From assembly GCA_963844655.1 (NCBI GenBank), contig CAWJPA010000006.1, positions 723,652 to 787,651 on the forward strand: 64,000 nt of DNA, in the 5' to 3' direction. The notes under the pieces are model-generated. The model was not told the DNA's origin. It saw only the letters and a program-made list of their open reading frames with translations, and made no database searches. A program made the position numbers and the translations under genes. This stretch comes from JASHPR01 sp963844655. GTDB taxonomy: Bacteria; Actinomycetota; Actinomycetes; Streptosporangiales; Streptosporangiaceae. Within the stretch, counting starts at the first letter, position 1. Each line of letters opens with the position of its first letter. Positions 43,917 through 52,262 of this stretch are shown piece after piece.

Positions 43917-44929
43917 CGGGCGCTCTTGTTCTTGGACGGCGCGGGCGTCGGCGACGCGGTGGGCGCCGGGGTCGGCACCACGCCGGTCGTGACACCGTAC
44001 GCGGCGGGCTTCTTCCCGTCCAGCAGGAAGCTAAGGGCCTGGGCGACGAGGATCTGGCCGGTCTCGGTGTTCGCGTTGTCCACGCTCGACAGCTGGAGCC
44101 CGGTGTTGCCGTTGATCAGGTCGTCGATGGCGCTGCCGGTACCGGAGCCGGGGTACGTGCCAGCCAGCACCGCGCCGTGGCTCGCCTGCATGAGCTGCTC
44201 GGACAGGGAGAGCAGGGCCAGGTTCTCGGGATCGGAGTCGCCCGCGGTCGGCGCCGTCGCCGGGATGACCACGACGGCGAGGTTCGCCGGGCTCAGCGTG
44301 GTGGCCCCGCCCGCCGGATTCAGCTGCAGATACCCGGCCTGGGCGAACCCGCCGAGAATGCTCTTCGCCTGATTGCCCGACAGCCCGGGGACATCGGTGC
44401 TGACCAGTGCGGAGGCAATCACCTGACCGGCCTCCTCCTGCCCGCCGATGAGCGCGTTCGCGCCGAGTTGAGTGTTCTGGCTGCCGGGAGTGACACCCGA
44501 CGGCGCGAGCTTGGTGGCCAGGGTATCGAGGGTGTTCTGGGTGCTGGCGCTGGTATCGAAGAACGCCTGCTGCATCTGGACCTGGCCAGTGACCTTGGCT
44601 CCGGCCTGGCGCAGGGCGGTGTTGATGCCAGTGATGGTAGGGCCGTCCGAGCCCGGCGCCGTGACGAGCACGACCTTCTGCCCGGCGAGCAGGTTGGCCA
44701 GCAGGTGCGGTGCCGACGCCTGCGCGAACGCCTGGTCGGCCGCAACCTGGTTCTGCATGCTCTTCTTCTGCGCCTGCAGCCCGACGATCTGCTGTTTTTC
44801 CTGCCTGGACGCCCGGTCGAGCACCCTGAGCGTCTCGGGCTTCAGCGCACTGGCGCCGATGACGATGCCGATGGCCAGCGCGAGGAAGACGGCAACGATG
44901 GAAACCAGGTGGTAGCGAAAGTCGATCAC
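43913..44929 (-). CDS. mctB: MctB/SteB family membrane protein (Rv1698-like)
   Basis: The 338-residue protein opens MIDFRYHLVSIVAVFLALAI, the exact MctB/Rv1698 pattern, then a coiled-coil-like segment and an extracellular domain; a Lys/Ser-rich tail ends it. In M. tuberculosis it was described as a copper-transport protein; in Corynebacterium, the homologue SteB works with SteA at the division septum. The GTG start shares one base with the SteA stop. Context strongly supports the SteA/SteB pair. Confidence 0.9.
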   Translation of the reverse strand: MIDFRYHLVSIVAVFLALAIGIVIGASALKPETLRVLDRASRQEKQQIVGLQAQKKSMQNQVAADQAFAQASAPHLLANLLAGQKVVLVTAPGSDGPTITGINTALRQAGAKVTGQVQMQQAFFDTSASTQNTLDTLATKLAPSGVTPGSQNTQLGANALIGGQEEAGQVIASALVSTDVPGLSGNQAKSILGGFAQAGYLQLNPAGGATTLSPANLAVVVIPATAPTAGDSDPENLALLSLSEQLMQASHGAVLAGTYPGSGTGSAIDDLINGNTGLQLSSVDNANTETGQILVAQALSFLLDGKKPAAYGVTTGVVPTPAPTASPTPAPSKNKSAR

Positions 44930-46122
44930 TAGAAAAGTCCAGTCAGCCAGTACCAGAACGTCTCCAGCTCGGTGCCGATGTACCGGAAGAAGATCTGGCC
45001 TGCGGTCAGGGCGACCATGGCGACCAGGACAGTCACCGCGGCGGCGAGCACGAGCGGAATGACCGCCGTCGCAGGCACCCGGCTCCGGTAGAGCCGGCTT
45101 ACCCCCTTGGCGTCGACGATCTTGTCGTCCACCCTGAGCCGGGTCAGGAAGGTGCTCGCCATGCCCGACCGGCCCTTGTCCAGGAACTCTACCAGCGTGT
45201 CATGCCTGCCTACGGCGACGATCAGGCTGGCGCCTTTCTCGTCGGCGAGCAGCAGCGCGATGTCCTCGCTGGTCCCGGGCGCCGGGCAGAGCACGGACTC
45301 GAGCCCGAGCTCCCGGATCCGGGGCAGGCCCGGCGCGCGGCCGTCCGGGTAGGCGTGCACGACGATCTCGGCGCCGCAGCTTAGGGCCCGGTCGGAGACC
45401 GAGTCCATGTCACCGACGATCAGGTCCGGCCGGTAGCCGGCCTCGAGCAGTGCGTCCGCGCCGCCGTCCACCCCGACCATGACCGGCCTGCATTCCCGGA
45501 TGTAGGACCGGAGCGTGGCGAGGTCCTCGCGATACCGGTAGCCGCGGACCACGACCAGGGCGTCCCGGCCCTCCAGCTTGGTTCGCAGCGCGGGGACCCC
45601 GATGCCGTCGATCAGCAGCGGGTACTCGTGCTTGATGTACTCCAGCGTGTTGGCGGCGAACGCCTCGATCTCCGAGGCCACGCTGGCCTTCGCCTCGGTC
45701 ATCGCCAAGGTCACGGAGGCCTCGTCCTGCCGCCTGCCCTTCGCTACGGCCTGCTCGCCGACGTACAGGGTGTCGCCGTCGAGCCGGACGGACTGGCCCT
45801 CGTGCACCCGGTCGAATACCTCGGGGCCGACATCGTCGACGAGCGGGATGCCCGCGTCCAGCAGGAGCTGCGGCCCGCGGTTGGGGTACCGGCCGCTGAT
45901 GCTGCGCGCCACGTTCACGACGGCACCGACCTGGCGGCCGATCAGCGCGTCAGCGCCGGTGCGATCCAGGTCCGTGTGATCGATGATGGCGATGTCACCG
46001 GGGCACAGCCGGGTGGCGAGGTTCTTGGTCCTGCGGTCTAGGCGCGCAGTCGCTGTTACGCCGGGAAGGTCATCTGATCTCTTCCGGCCTATCCTGGGTA
46101 GTCTGCGAGGCAACGCCTTCAT
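44929..46122 (-). CDS. steA: SteA, cytokinetic-ring protein (Rv1697-like)
   Basis: The 397-residue protein combines a thiamin-pyrophosphokinase-like catalytic core (VGVDGGADALLEAGYRPDLI, GDMDSVSD, PGTSEDIALLLA) with a C-terminal membrane region (VIPLVLAAAVTVLVAMVAL). In Corynebacterium SteA acts in cell separation with SteB. ATG 46122 has no clear ribosome site. Upstream 113 bases to recN contain GATCGC repeats and TACGTA. Downstream genes overlap, so SteA begins a long coupled unit. Confidence 0.9.
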   Translation of the reverse strand: MKALPRRLPRIGRKRSDDLPGVTATARLDRRTKNLATRLCPGDIAIIDHTDLDRTGADALIGRQVGAVVNVARSISGRYPNRGPQLLLDAGIPLVDDVGPEVFDRVHEGQSVRLDGDTLYVGEQAVAKGRRQDEASVTLAMTEAKASVASEIEAFAANTLEYIKHEYPLLIDGIGVPALRTKLEGRDALVVVRGYRYREDLATLRSYIRECRPVMVGVDGGADALLEAGYRPDLIVGDMDSVSDRALSCGAEIVVHAYPDGRAPGLPRIRELGLESVLCPAPGTSEDIALLLADEKGASLIVAVGRHDTLVEFLDKGRSGMASTFLTRLRVDDKIVDAKGVSRLYRSRVPATAVIPLVLAAAVTVLVAMVALTAGQIFFRYIGTELETFWYWLTGLF

Positions 46123-46235
46123 CGCACAGTCAGTTTGCCAGATCTCATACGTATCGGATGCCACAGGTGCGATCACACAACGCGATCGTGAGGGACTTCC
46201 CAGCCTAGCCTCAGCCCGGACGCGCTCGGATCATC
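46123..46235. promoter_or_regulatory. recN-steA gap with GATCGC repeats
   Basis: This 113-base gap holds two GATCGC boxes on the minus strand, 13 bases apart, with TTGTGT between them and TACGTA about 20 bases on. It probably contains the steA promoter; recN ends at its right edge. Confidence 0.4.
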
Positions 46236-48122
46236 TCAGCCAGTTCCAGCGGCCCGCTCATGGCGCCCCGGCGGATGCGGGTCAGCGGGCACGGCCGGCA
46301 GGCCCTCCCGCTCGGCCGCTGCGGCCGCGAGCAGCTCCTCGGCGTGGGCACGGCCGAACTCAGAGTCCTCCAGCCCGGCCAGCATCCGTGACAGCTCCCT
46401 GACCCGCCCGCCGGTGTCCAGCCGGGCGACCCCGCTCCTGGTCACCGAGCCATCGTCGGCCCGCTCGACCATGAGGTGAGTGTCGGCGAACGCGGCGACC
46501 TGGGGCAGGTGCGTGACCACGATCACCTGCGCCCGGCCGGCCAGGCGGGCCAGCCTGCGCCCGACCTCCACCGCCGCCTTGCCGCCGACGCCGGCGTCAA
46601 CCTCGTCGAACACAAAGGTCGGCACCGGATCGGCGCCCGCGAACACCACCTCGATGGCCAGCATGACCCGGGACAGCTCACCGCCGGACGCGCCCTTGTG
46701 CAGCGGGAGCGCGGGTGCCCCGGGATGAGCGGCCAGCCTGATCTCGATCTCGTCGGCGCCATACAGGCCCGGTTCGCGCAGCGGCGTCACCGCGACCGTG
46801 ACCCGGGCGTGCGGCATCGCGAGCGCGGCAAGCTCGGCGGTCACGTCGACCGCGAAGCGCTCCGCCGCGTCCTTCCTGGCCGCGGTGAGCTGGCCGGACA
46901 GCTGCTCGGCCTCCGCCGCCAGCGTGGCCTCCTGCTCGGTCAGGCCGGCGATCCGGTCATCGTCGCCCTCGAGCTCCAGCAGGCGGGCGCTGGCCCGCTT
47001 GGCCCAGAGGAGCACGGCGGCGACGCCCACGGCCTGGGTGACGGTCTCAGGGGATTTCGTCGCGTCCGGGTCTGTGGTCTCGGGTCCTGGCGTCCCCGGG
47101 CTGGCCGTTCCGGCTGTTTCCGGCGTCCCGCCGGCCGTCTCCCCGAACTTCCGGATCAGGCGCCCAAGCTCGGCGCGGCGCTCCTGCACGGCAGCGAGCC
47201 TGACCGGGTCGGCCTCGACCGACTGGGCGTAGGACGCGAGGTCGGCCGCGACGTCAGACACCAGGTACGCCGCCTCCGACACCCTCGTGCCGAGCGCGGC
47301 CAGTGCCGCGTCGTGAGGGGACGCAGCCTCCAGCGCCTGGCGCGCGATGCCGAGCAGGGTGACCGCGTCGGCCGCATCGTAGCGGCCGCTGGACGGGTCA
47401 CCGATGAGCACCTCGTGCGCGCTGGTGGCCGCGGTGTGCAGCGCGTCCGCGTGCGCCAGCCGCTGCTCCTCGGCCAAGAGCTCGATGTCCTCGCCCTCGA
47501 CGGGCTCCATCTGCTCGATCTCAGCCAGGCCAAGCCGCAGGTCTTCCGCCTCGCGCTGCCGTTCGCGGGCCCGTGTGGTGAGCTCGTCGAGCTCCCCCCG
47601 CACCTCGCGGTGCCGCTGGTAGGCCCGCTGATAGGCGGCCAGGACCGTGGCCAGGCCGCCTCCGGCGAAACGGTCGAGCGCCTCCCGCTGCCGGCCGGGC
47701 TTGAGCAGCTGCTGCTGATCGGCTTGCCCGTGCACCGCCACCAGGTCATCGGCCAGGTACGTCAGCAGCGATACCGGGACCGACCGGCCGCCAGCATGGG
47801 CGCGCGACCGTCCCTCGGCCGACACCGAGCGGCTCAGGATCAGTGTGCCGCCGTCGTCGTCGAGATCGCCGCCCGCCTCGTTCACCTGGCGGGCCACCGT
47901 GCCGTCGGCGTCGACACTCAGCCGGCCCTCCACGCTCGCCCGCTCCGCACCGGGACGCACCCGGGCCGGATCGCCACGGCCGCCGAACAGCAGGCCCAGC
48001 CCGGAGACGACCATGGTCTTGCCCGCGCCGGTCTCGCCGGTCAGCACGTTGAAGCCCGGGGAAAGCTCGAGCACGGCGTCATCGATCACGCCGAGCCCGG
48101 TGATACGGACCTCCTCAAGCAT
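46236..48122 (-). CDS. recN: DNA repair protein RecN
   Basis: The 628-residue SMC-like ATPase has Walker A TGETGAGKTMVV near the N-terminus, coiled-coil arms with an insertion of Thr/Pro/Glu-rich sequence around residue 350, and a C-terminal ABC signature SGGELSRVMLA with Walker B TFVFDEVDAGVGG. It acts in double-strand break repair. ATG 48122 overlaps the NAD kinase end by 8 bases. Order tlyA-nadK-recN-steA-mctB is conserved in actinobacteria. Confidence 0.95.
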   Translation of the reverse strand: MLEEVRITGLGVIDDAVLELSPGFNVLTGETGAGKTMVVSGLGLLFGGRGDPARVRPGAERASVEGRLSVDADGTVARQVNEAGGDLDDDGGTLILSRSVSAEGRSRAHAGGRSVPVSLLTYLADDLVAVHGQADQQQLLKPGRQREALDRFAGGGLATVLAAYQRAYQRHREVRGELDELTTRARERQREAEDLRLGLAEIEQMEPVEGEDIELLAEEQRLAHADALHTAATSAHEVLIGDPSSGRYDAADAVTLLGIARQALEAASPHDAALAALGTRVSEAAYLVSDVAADLASYAQSVEADPVRLAAVQERRAELGRLIRKFGETAGGTPETAGTASPGTPGPETTDPDATKSPETVTQAVGVAAVLLWAKRASARLLELEGDDDRIAGLTEQEATLAAEAEQLSGQLTAARKDAAERFAVDVTAELAALAMPHARVTVAVTPLREPGLYGADEIEIRLAAHPGAPALPLHKGASGGELSRVMLAIEVVFAGADPVPTFVFDEVDAGVGGKAAVEVGRRLARLAGRAQVIVVTHLPQVAAFADTHLMVERADDGSVTRSGVARLDTGGRVRELSRMLAGLEDSEFGRAHAEELLAAAAAEREGLPAVPADPHPPGRHERAAGTG

Positions 48123-49140
48123 CGCCGCCCGGCTCCTTGTCTCGCTGGCGTGCCGCCGTGAATCCCTGGTGCAGACCCAGATCGGCATCCTCCGCCCGCC
48201 GGCTGCCCACACCCCGCCAGCCCGTCACCGGAAGGCCGAACTTGGCGACCAGCCGGTCGGTGAAGGTCGCGCCGATATCGGTTCCGTCGGCGCCCGCGCT
48301 GGCACGGAGCCTCGCGAGCAGCACCGGCTCGCTGCCGCGCCGTACCTCGACACGCGCACCGGGATCCAAATCGACCCTACGACGTCCATCGCACCATAGA
48401 ACGGCACCGGAAGTCTCACCCTGACCCGGCGCGGCGCCTATTACCTCCGCCGCGAGGACCGACTGCGGCGACACCACCATGGGCCCGGCGAAGAGGGCGT
48501 GTGCGCTGATCGGCACCAGCAGCAGCGCCTCGACGTCCGGCCAGACCACGGGCCCGCCCGCGGAGAAGGCGTACGCGGTGGATCCGGTCGGGGTCGCGAA
48601 CACCACGCCATCGCATCCCCACCGGGACAGCGGGCGCCCGTCCACCTCGATAACCACGTCGAGCATCCGCTCTCGCGCGGCCTTTTCCACGGTGGCTTCG
48701 TTCAGCGCCCACGTGGTGGCCTTGACGCCGCCGTTGCTCCGCACGGTGACCTCGGTCGTCATCCGCCGCTCGATCACGTACTCTCCCTCGACGACCCGGT
48801 CGACCGCGTCGGAGAGGTCCTCGGGTTCGGCCTCGGCCAGGAAGCCCACGTGGCCCAGGTTGACCCCGAGCAGCGGCACGCCCGCGGGCCGGGCCAGCTC
48901 CGCGGCGCGCAGCAGGGTGCCGTCCCCGCCGATCACCAGCACCATCTCGGCGCCGTCGGCAGCCAGGGACGAGACCGGCACGATGTCGGCGCCGGCCGCG
49001 CCCAGGGCCGCGGCCTCGGGCTCCAGTACCCGCACGCTCACGCCCGCGGACGTCAGCCTGTCCACCACGGCGCGGGCAATACGCACTCCGGCGGGCCGTC
49101 CGGGGTTCGCCACCAGGAGCATCGTCCGCTTCGACTTCAC
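48115..49140 (-). CDS. nadK: NAD kinase
   Basis: This 341-residue enzyme has the GGDGTLLRAAE motif, NLGHVGFLAE and the second domain with GCDGVVFATPTGSTAYAFSAGGP, all NAD kinase hallmarks; it phosphorylates NAD to NADP. GTG 49140 overlaps the tlyA stop (GTGA). The C-terminal 30-residue tail after GLPVTGW is longer than usual. Upstream in-frame sequence is antisense or shadow. Confidence 0.95.
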   Translation of the reverse strand: MKSKRTMLLVANPGRPAGVRIARAVVDRLTSAGVSVRVLEPEAAALGAAGADIVPVSSLAADGAEMVLVIGGDGTLLRAAELARPAGVPLLGVNLGHVGFLAEAEPEDLSDAVDRVVEGEYVIERRMTTEVTVRSNGGVKATTWALNEATVEKAARERMLDVVIEVDGRPLSRWGCDGVVFATPTGSTAYAFSAGGPVVWPDVEALLLVPISAHALFAGPMVVSPQSVLAAEVIGAAPGQGETSGAVLWCDGRRRVDLDPGARVEVRRGSEPVLLARLRASAGADGTDIGATFTDRLVAKFGLPVTGWRGVGSRRAEDADLGLHQGFTAARQRDKEPGGDA

Positions 49141-49937
49141 TGCGGTCCTTCCGTGATGGCCCGCTCCAGGGCGACGGGATCCAGCGGCTCCGCCGCGCGG
49201 CGCAGCCACAGGAAATACTCCACATTTCCGGACGGTCCGGGTAGCGGACTGGCCACGATTCCCTTTACCCCGAGGCCCAGCTGCAATGCGGCGGCGGCCA
49301 CGGACGTCACGGCGGCGGCCCGCTGCCCGGGATCGCGGACCACGCCGCCCGCGCCCACGTTGCCCCGGCCCGCCTCGAACTGCGGCTTCACCAGCAGCAC
49401 GAAGTCGGCGTCCGGGGCGGTGCAGGCCACCAGCGCGGGCAGCACCAGGGCCAGCGAGATGAACGACAGGTCGGCCGTGACCAGGCCGGGGGCGGGTGCC
49501 ACCTGTTCCGGCCGGAGGCGGCGTACGTTGACCCGCTCGAGCACGGTCACTCTTGGGTCGCTGCGCAGGCCCCAGGCCAGCTGGCCGTACCCGACGTCGA
49601 CCGCGACGACGTGCGCCGCCCCGGCCCGGAGCAGGACATCGGTGAAGCCGCCCGTCGATGCCCCGGCGTCCAGGCAGCGCCGCCCGGCGACGGTCAGCCC
49701 GGTAAAGGCGTCGAGCGCGCCCTGCAGCTTGTTCCCGCCCCGTGACACGTACTCCGGGCCCGAGGCCGCTTCCTCGACGGTGATCGCCGCGTCCAGGCCG
49801 ACCTGGGTGGCGGGCTTGCCGGCCACCTGGCCGGCGACCGCCACCCGGCCGCCCGCGATCAGGCTGGCCGCCTGCTCCCGTGACCGGGCCAGCCCTCTGC
49901 GGACGAGCTCGGCGTCCAGTCGCGTCTTTCTCGCCAT
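49137..49937 (-). CDS. tlyA: TlyA-family rRNA 2'-O-methyltransferase
   Basis: This 266-residue protein has an N-terminal S4-type RNA-binding domain (RLDAELVRRGLARSREQA), the Rossmann methyltransferase motif CLDAGASTGGFTDVLL and KPQFEAGRGNVG near the C-terminus. In mycobacteria TlyA methylates 16S and 23S rRNA and sets capreomycin sensitivity. ATG 49937; the downstream overlap with nadK is conserved. Confidence 0.93.
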   Translation of the reverse strand: MARKTRLDAELVRRGLARSREQAASLIAGGRVAVAGQVAGKPATQVGLDAAITVEEAASGPEYVSRGGNKLQGALDAFTGLTVAGRRCLDAGASTGGFTDVLLRAGAAHVVAVDVGYGQLAWGLRSDPRVTVLERVNVRRLRPEQVAPAPGLVTADLSFISLALVLPALVACTAPDADFVLLVKPQFEAGRGNVGAGGVVRDPGQRAAAVTSVAAAALQLGLGVKGIVASPLPGPSGNVEYFLWLRRAAEPLDPVALERAITEGPQ

Positions 49938-49957
49938 GGGAGTCGCCAGCAGCCCGG

Positions 49958-50590
49958 TCAGCGTCCTCGCCGGCTCTCCGCGCCCGCGGGCCCGGCATCG
50001 GGCGGCTGCCCGGTGTCCAGCTCGCCGAGCACGTCTCTCAGCCGCCGGTGCACGTCCTCGAACACGGCGCGGTGCTCCGTTACCGGCAGCCCGGCGAGAT
50101 CATCAAGCCGGGCCAGCGCCGCATCCACCCGGGGCTCGCCGGTCGCGTCCCGCTTGGCGGCAATCGACGCCAGCTCATCATCTGGCGTCACGGTCAGCTC
50201 GTCGGCCCGGTCCGTCGTGAGATTCTCCGCCGCCTCCCCCGCCTGGTCGTCAGCGCCGATCCCCAGCTCACCGTCCGCGTCGAGGTTGTCATCCAGGCCC
50301 GCCCACAGCGAATGGGCCGCATCACGGCCGTCGTCAGCGTCCGGGGCCACATCCTCCCCTGCCTCCACCGCCGGGTCGCCGTCCAGGTCAAAGGCCGGCT
50401 CGTCGTCCGCGTCCGCCGCCATCTGGTCGCCGTCCGCATCCAGGGTCAGTTCCCCGTCCGCCCCCGCGGCCGGGTCGCCTGCGGACTCGCCCGCCATTTC
50501 GCTGGTCGGGCCGAACAGCGGCTCAGCCGCGTAGGCTTCTGGGACCTGGTCGGGTGGCACCGTGCCGAAATGCTCGGTCTGGTGCTCCAT
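49958..50590 (-). CDS. Acidic hypothetical protein upstream of tlyA
   Basis: This 210-residue, extremely acidic protein has a middle of about 110 residues dominated by Asp/Glu/Ala/Gly with DADGDQ and DLDGDP motifs, and a C-terminal 45-residue part, EPRVDAALARLDDLAGLPV followed by a helical EHRAVFEDVHRRLRD, that looks like the conserved segment of the small protein usually found before tlyA. DADGD and DLDGD resemble calcium-loop cores, but spacing is irregular. ATG 50590 has GAGGAGAG upstream. It sits 21 bases before tlyA. Confidence 0.7.
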   Translation of the reverse strand: MEHQTEHFGTVPPDQVPEAYAAEPLFGPTSEMAGESAGDPAAGADGELTLDADGDQMAADADDEPAFDLDGDPAVEAGEDVAPDADDGRDAAHSLWAGLDDNLDADGELGIGADDQAGEAAENLTTDRADELTVTPDDELASIAAKRDATGEPRVDAALARLDDLAGLPVTEHRAVFEDVHRRLRDVLGELDTGQPPDAGPAGAESRRGR

Positions 50591-50782
50591 CAGCTATCAC
50601 TCTCCTCGCGCCGCCCGGCGCGGTCGTACCGGTATATGTTCCGCCCTCCTGGAACGCTACCGTCCGCGGGCGCCGGGACGGTGCACCTGATGATGCTGAC
50701 TTGGCTTGGCCAGCCCGCCGCCAGCCCGGGCTGCCCGCCACCAGGGGCGGGAGGCGAGAATGAGCTGGGAAGCGAGGCCAGG

Positions 50783-51127
50783 ATGGCGACTGCGGAAGAA
50801 TGCCGTAAGGCTCTGGAAGGCCTCACGGCCCGCATCTCGGACATGGATCCGGCGCAGCGCGCCGCCAACCTGGCGGAGCGGACCCTGAGCTGCGAGATCC
50901 CTGATCTGGGGGTTACTTTCGTCACCCGGCTGGGACCAGATGGCGCGGATCCGGTCCGGGAGGCCGGTGAGGGCGACAAGCCCGCCCAGATCCGGTTCAT
51001 CGCGAACAGCGATGTCGTGGTGTCGATCTCTGACGATCCGGGGAGTTTCGCGCGGGCCTGGGTGACCGGCCGCCTGAAGGTGCAGGGCAACGTGTTCGAC
51101 CTGCTGCGGCTCAGGAAGCTCATGTAG
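50783..51127 (+). CDS. SCP2-type sterol-binding domain protein
   Basis: This 114-residue protein consists of one SCP2 domain: a helix-rich start then IRFIANSDVVVSISDDPGSFARAWVTGRLKVQG, which is the conserved lipid-binding half. It may bind fatty acids or lipids; no enzyme is attached. ATG 50783 has GAGG six bases upstream; longer readings to the left are antisense to the tlyA neighbour. Confidence 0.85.
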   Translation: MATAEECRKALEGLTARISDMDPAQRAANLAERTLSCEIPDLGVTFVTRLGPDGADPVREAGEGDKPAQIRFIANSDVVVSISDDPGSFARAWVTGRLKVQGNVFDLLRLRKLM

Positions 51128-51157
51128 CGCGCCGAGCGGTCGTCGCCATCTCCGGCC

Positions 51158-51373
51158 TCACCGGGCCGGGAGGGCCCGGACGGCGAGCCTTCCCCGCTTG
51201 AACCCGGCCTCCACTGCTGTCCTGATCTCCCTGGCCACGTGACGTGACTCGGATTTCAGGCGGGCCGGAGGGAAGTGTAAGACGACGATCCCGTAGCCAC
51301 CCATCCGAGCGGCCCGGGCCATGGTCTGTTTCCCTTCGCGGATCGCAAGCGTGAGCTGAACAGTGTGGTGGGC
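51158..51373 (-). pseudogene. C-terminal remnant, probably of a DUF559-like endonuclease-domain protein
   Basis: The minus-strand frame runs without a start-like context and ends at TGA 51158. It encodes MARAARMGGYGIVVLHF, then PPARLKSESRHVAREIRTA and ends GRLAVRALPAR. This pattern, a short strand VVLHF, a basic PPARLK turn and a final helix, resembles the C-terminus of DUF559-type proteins (from memory). The frame is cut upstream where the 97-bp hairpin repeat starts. Only about 54-70 residues remain, so I call it a decayed fragment; similarity is not confirmed. Confidence 0.4.
51161..51179 (+). terminator. Hairpin after SCP2 gene
   Basis: CCGGGCC and GGCCCGG pair over a 5-base loop, 34 bases after the SCP2 stop; no T-tract. 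Confidence 0.4.
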
Positions 51374-51409
51374 CCCACGCTGGGGCTGTTACCCCAACAA
51401 GGTGCCCAC
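51364..51409. repeat. Hairpin repeat, copy 1
   Basis: Diverged first copy of the 97-bp-period repeat: TGTGGTGGGC, an altered left arm, TGTTACCCCAACAAGGTGCC and CAC. The right arm is almost identical to copy 2, but the left arm is disrupted (CCCACGCTGGGG), so the fold is weaker. Confidence 0.6.
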
Positions 51410-51460
51410 GATCCTGTTCAGCGCCCGGGAGCAGGGCAGCGATCCGCTGAGCCCGATGGG

Positions 51461-51510
51461 TGTGGTGGGCACCTTGATGGGGTTGTTACCCCATCAAGGT
51501 GCCCACCATG
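51461..51510. repeat. Hairpin repeat, copy 2 (perfect 21-bp stem)
   Basis: GGTGGGCACCTTGATGGGGT (51464-51483), loop TGTT, then its exact complement (51488-51507), extended by one more T-A pair. It begins 97 bases after copy 1. The stem is too long and perfect to be a typical terminator in this genome; it could be a REP-like element or mobile miniature sequence. Confidence 0.7.
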
Positions 51511-51569
51511 GGGTTGGGGGGTGCGGGGGTGGGGGGAGAGCGCCGGGACAGGGAGGGTACGGAGCGGGA
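51511..51569. other. Spacer to AlkB gene
   Basis: A G-rich tract (TTGGGGGGTGCGGGGGTGGG, on the plus strand) follows the hairpin. No gene is seen; the AlkB promoter box follows. Confidence 0.4.
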
Positions 51570-51581
51570 TAGCTTGGCTGG
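51570..51581 (+). promoter_or_regulatory. Candidate -10 box for leaderless alkB-type mRNA
   Basis: TAGCTT (51570-51575) ends six bases before ATG 51582; no Shine-Dalgarno. Confidence 0.5.
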
Positions 51582-52262
51582 ATGACGGGGCTGATCCGGC
51601 GGCCGCGGGCGGAGATCGCGCCCGGGGCGGTGCACGTTCCCGGCTGGCTCAGCCAGGACGAGCAGCGCAGGCTCGTGACCGCGTGCCGGGAATGGGCCCG
51701 CCCGCCCGCGGGGATGCGGGCGACCCGGCTGCCGAGCGGCGGCGTGATGTCCGTGCGGACGGTGTGCCTGGGGTGGCACTGGATCCCGTACCGCTACTCG
51801 CGGATCGCGGAGGACGTGGACGGGGCCCCGGTGAAGCCGTTTCCCGGCTGGCTGGCCGATCTCGGCCGCCGCGCCGTGGCCGACGTGTACGGCGGTCCGG
51901 ACGCGGCCGCAGGCGGCGATCTCGGGGCCGCGGACCGCTACGACCCGGACGTGGCCCTGGTCAATCTCTACGACGACCAGGCCAAGATGGGCCTGCACGC
52001 CGACCGCGACGAGCACAGCCTGGCGCCCGTGGTGTCGCTGAGCCTGGGATCGACCTGCGTGTTCCGGTTCGGGAACACGCAGAGCCGTAACCGGCCGTGG
52101 ACCGACGTCGAGCTCGAGTCGGGGGACCTGTTCGTGTTTGGCGGGCCGTCCCGGCTGGCCTACCACGGGGTGCCGAAGACGCTGCCGGGCACGGGCGACC
52201 CTGGCATCGGCCTGAGCTCAGGCAGGCTTAACGTCACGCTGCGCGAGTCCGGGCTGGCCTGA
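51582..52262 (+). CDS. AlkB-family 2-oxoglutarate/Fe(II) dioxygenase
   Basis: This 226-residue repair dioxygenase has the iron motif GLHADRDE (HxD), the distal histidine in AYHGVPK and the 2-oxoglutarate-binding RLNVTLRESG. It should remove alkyl groups from DNA or RNA bases by oxidation. Its TGA shares one base with the ATG of the Nei2-type glycosylase gene, so the two repair enzymes are co-translated. The start is set by the -10 box. Confidence 0.92.
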   Translation: MTGLIRRPRAEIAPGAVHVPGWLSQDEQRRLVTACREWARPPAGMRATRLPSGGVMSVRTVCLGWHWIPYRYSRIAEDVDGAPVKPFPGWLADLGRRAVADVYGGPDAAAGGDLGAADRYDPDVALVNLYDDQAKMGLHADRDEHSLAPVVSLSLGSTCVFRFGNTQSRNRPWTDVELESGDLFVFGGPSRLAYHGVPKTLPGTGDPGIGLSSGRLNVTLRESGLA

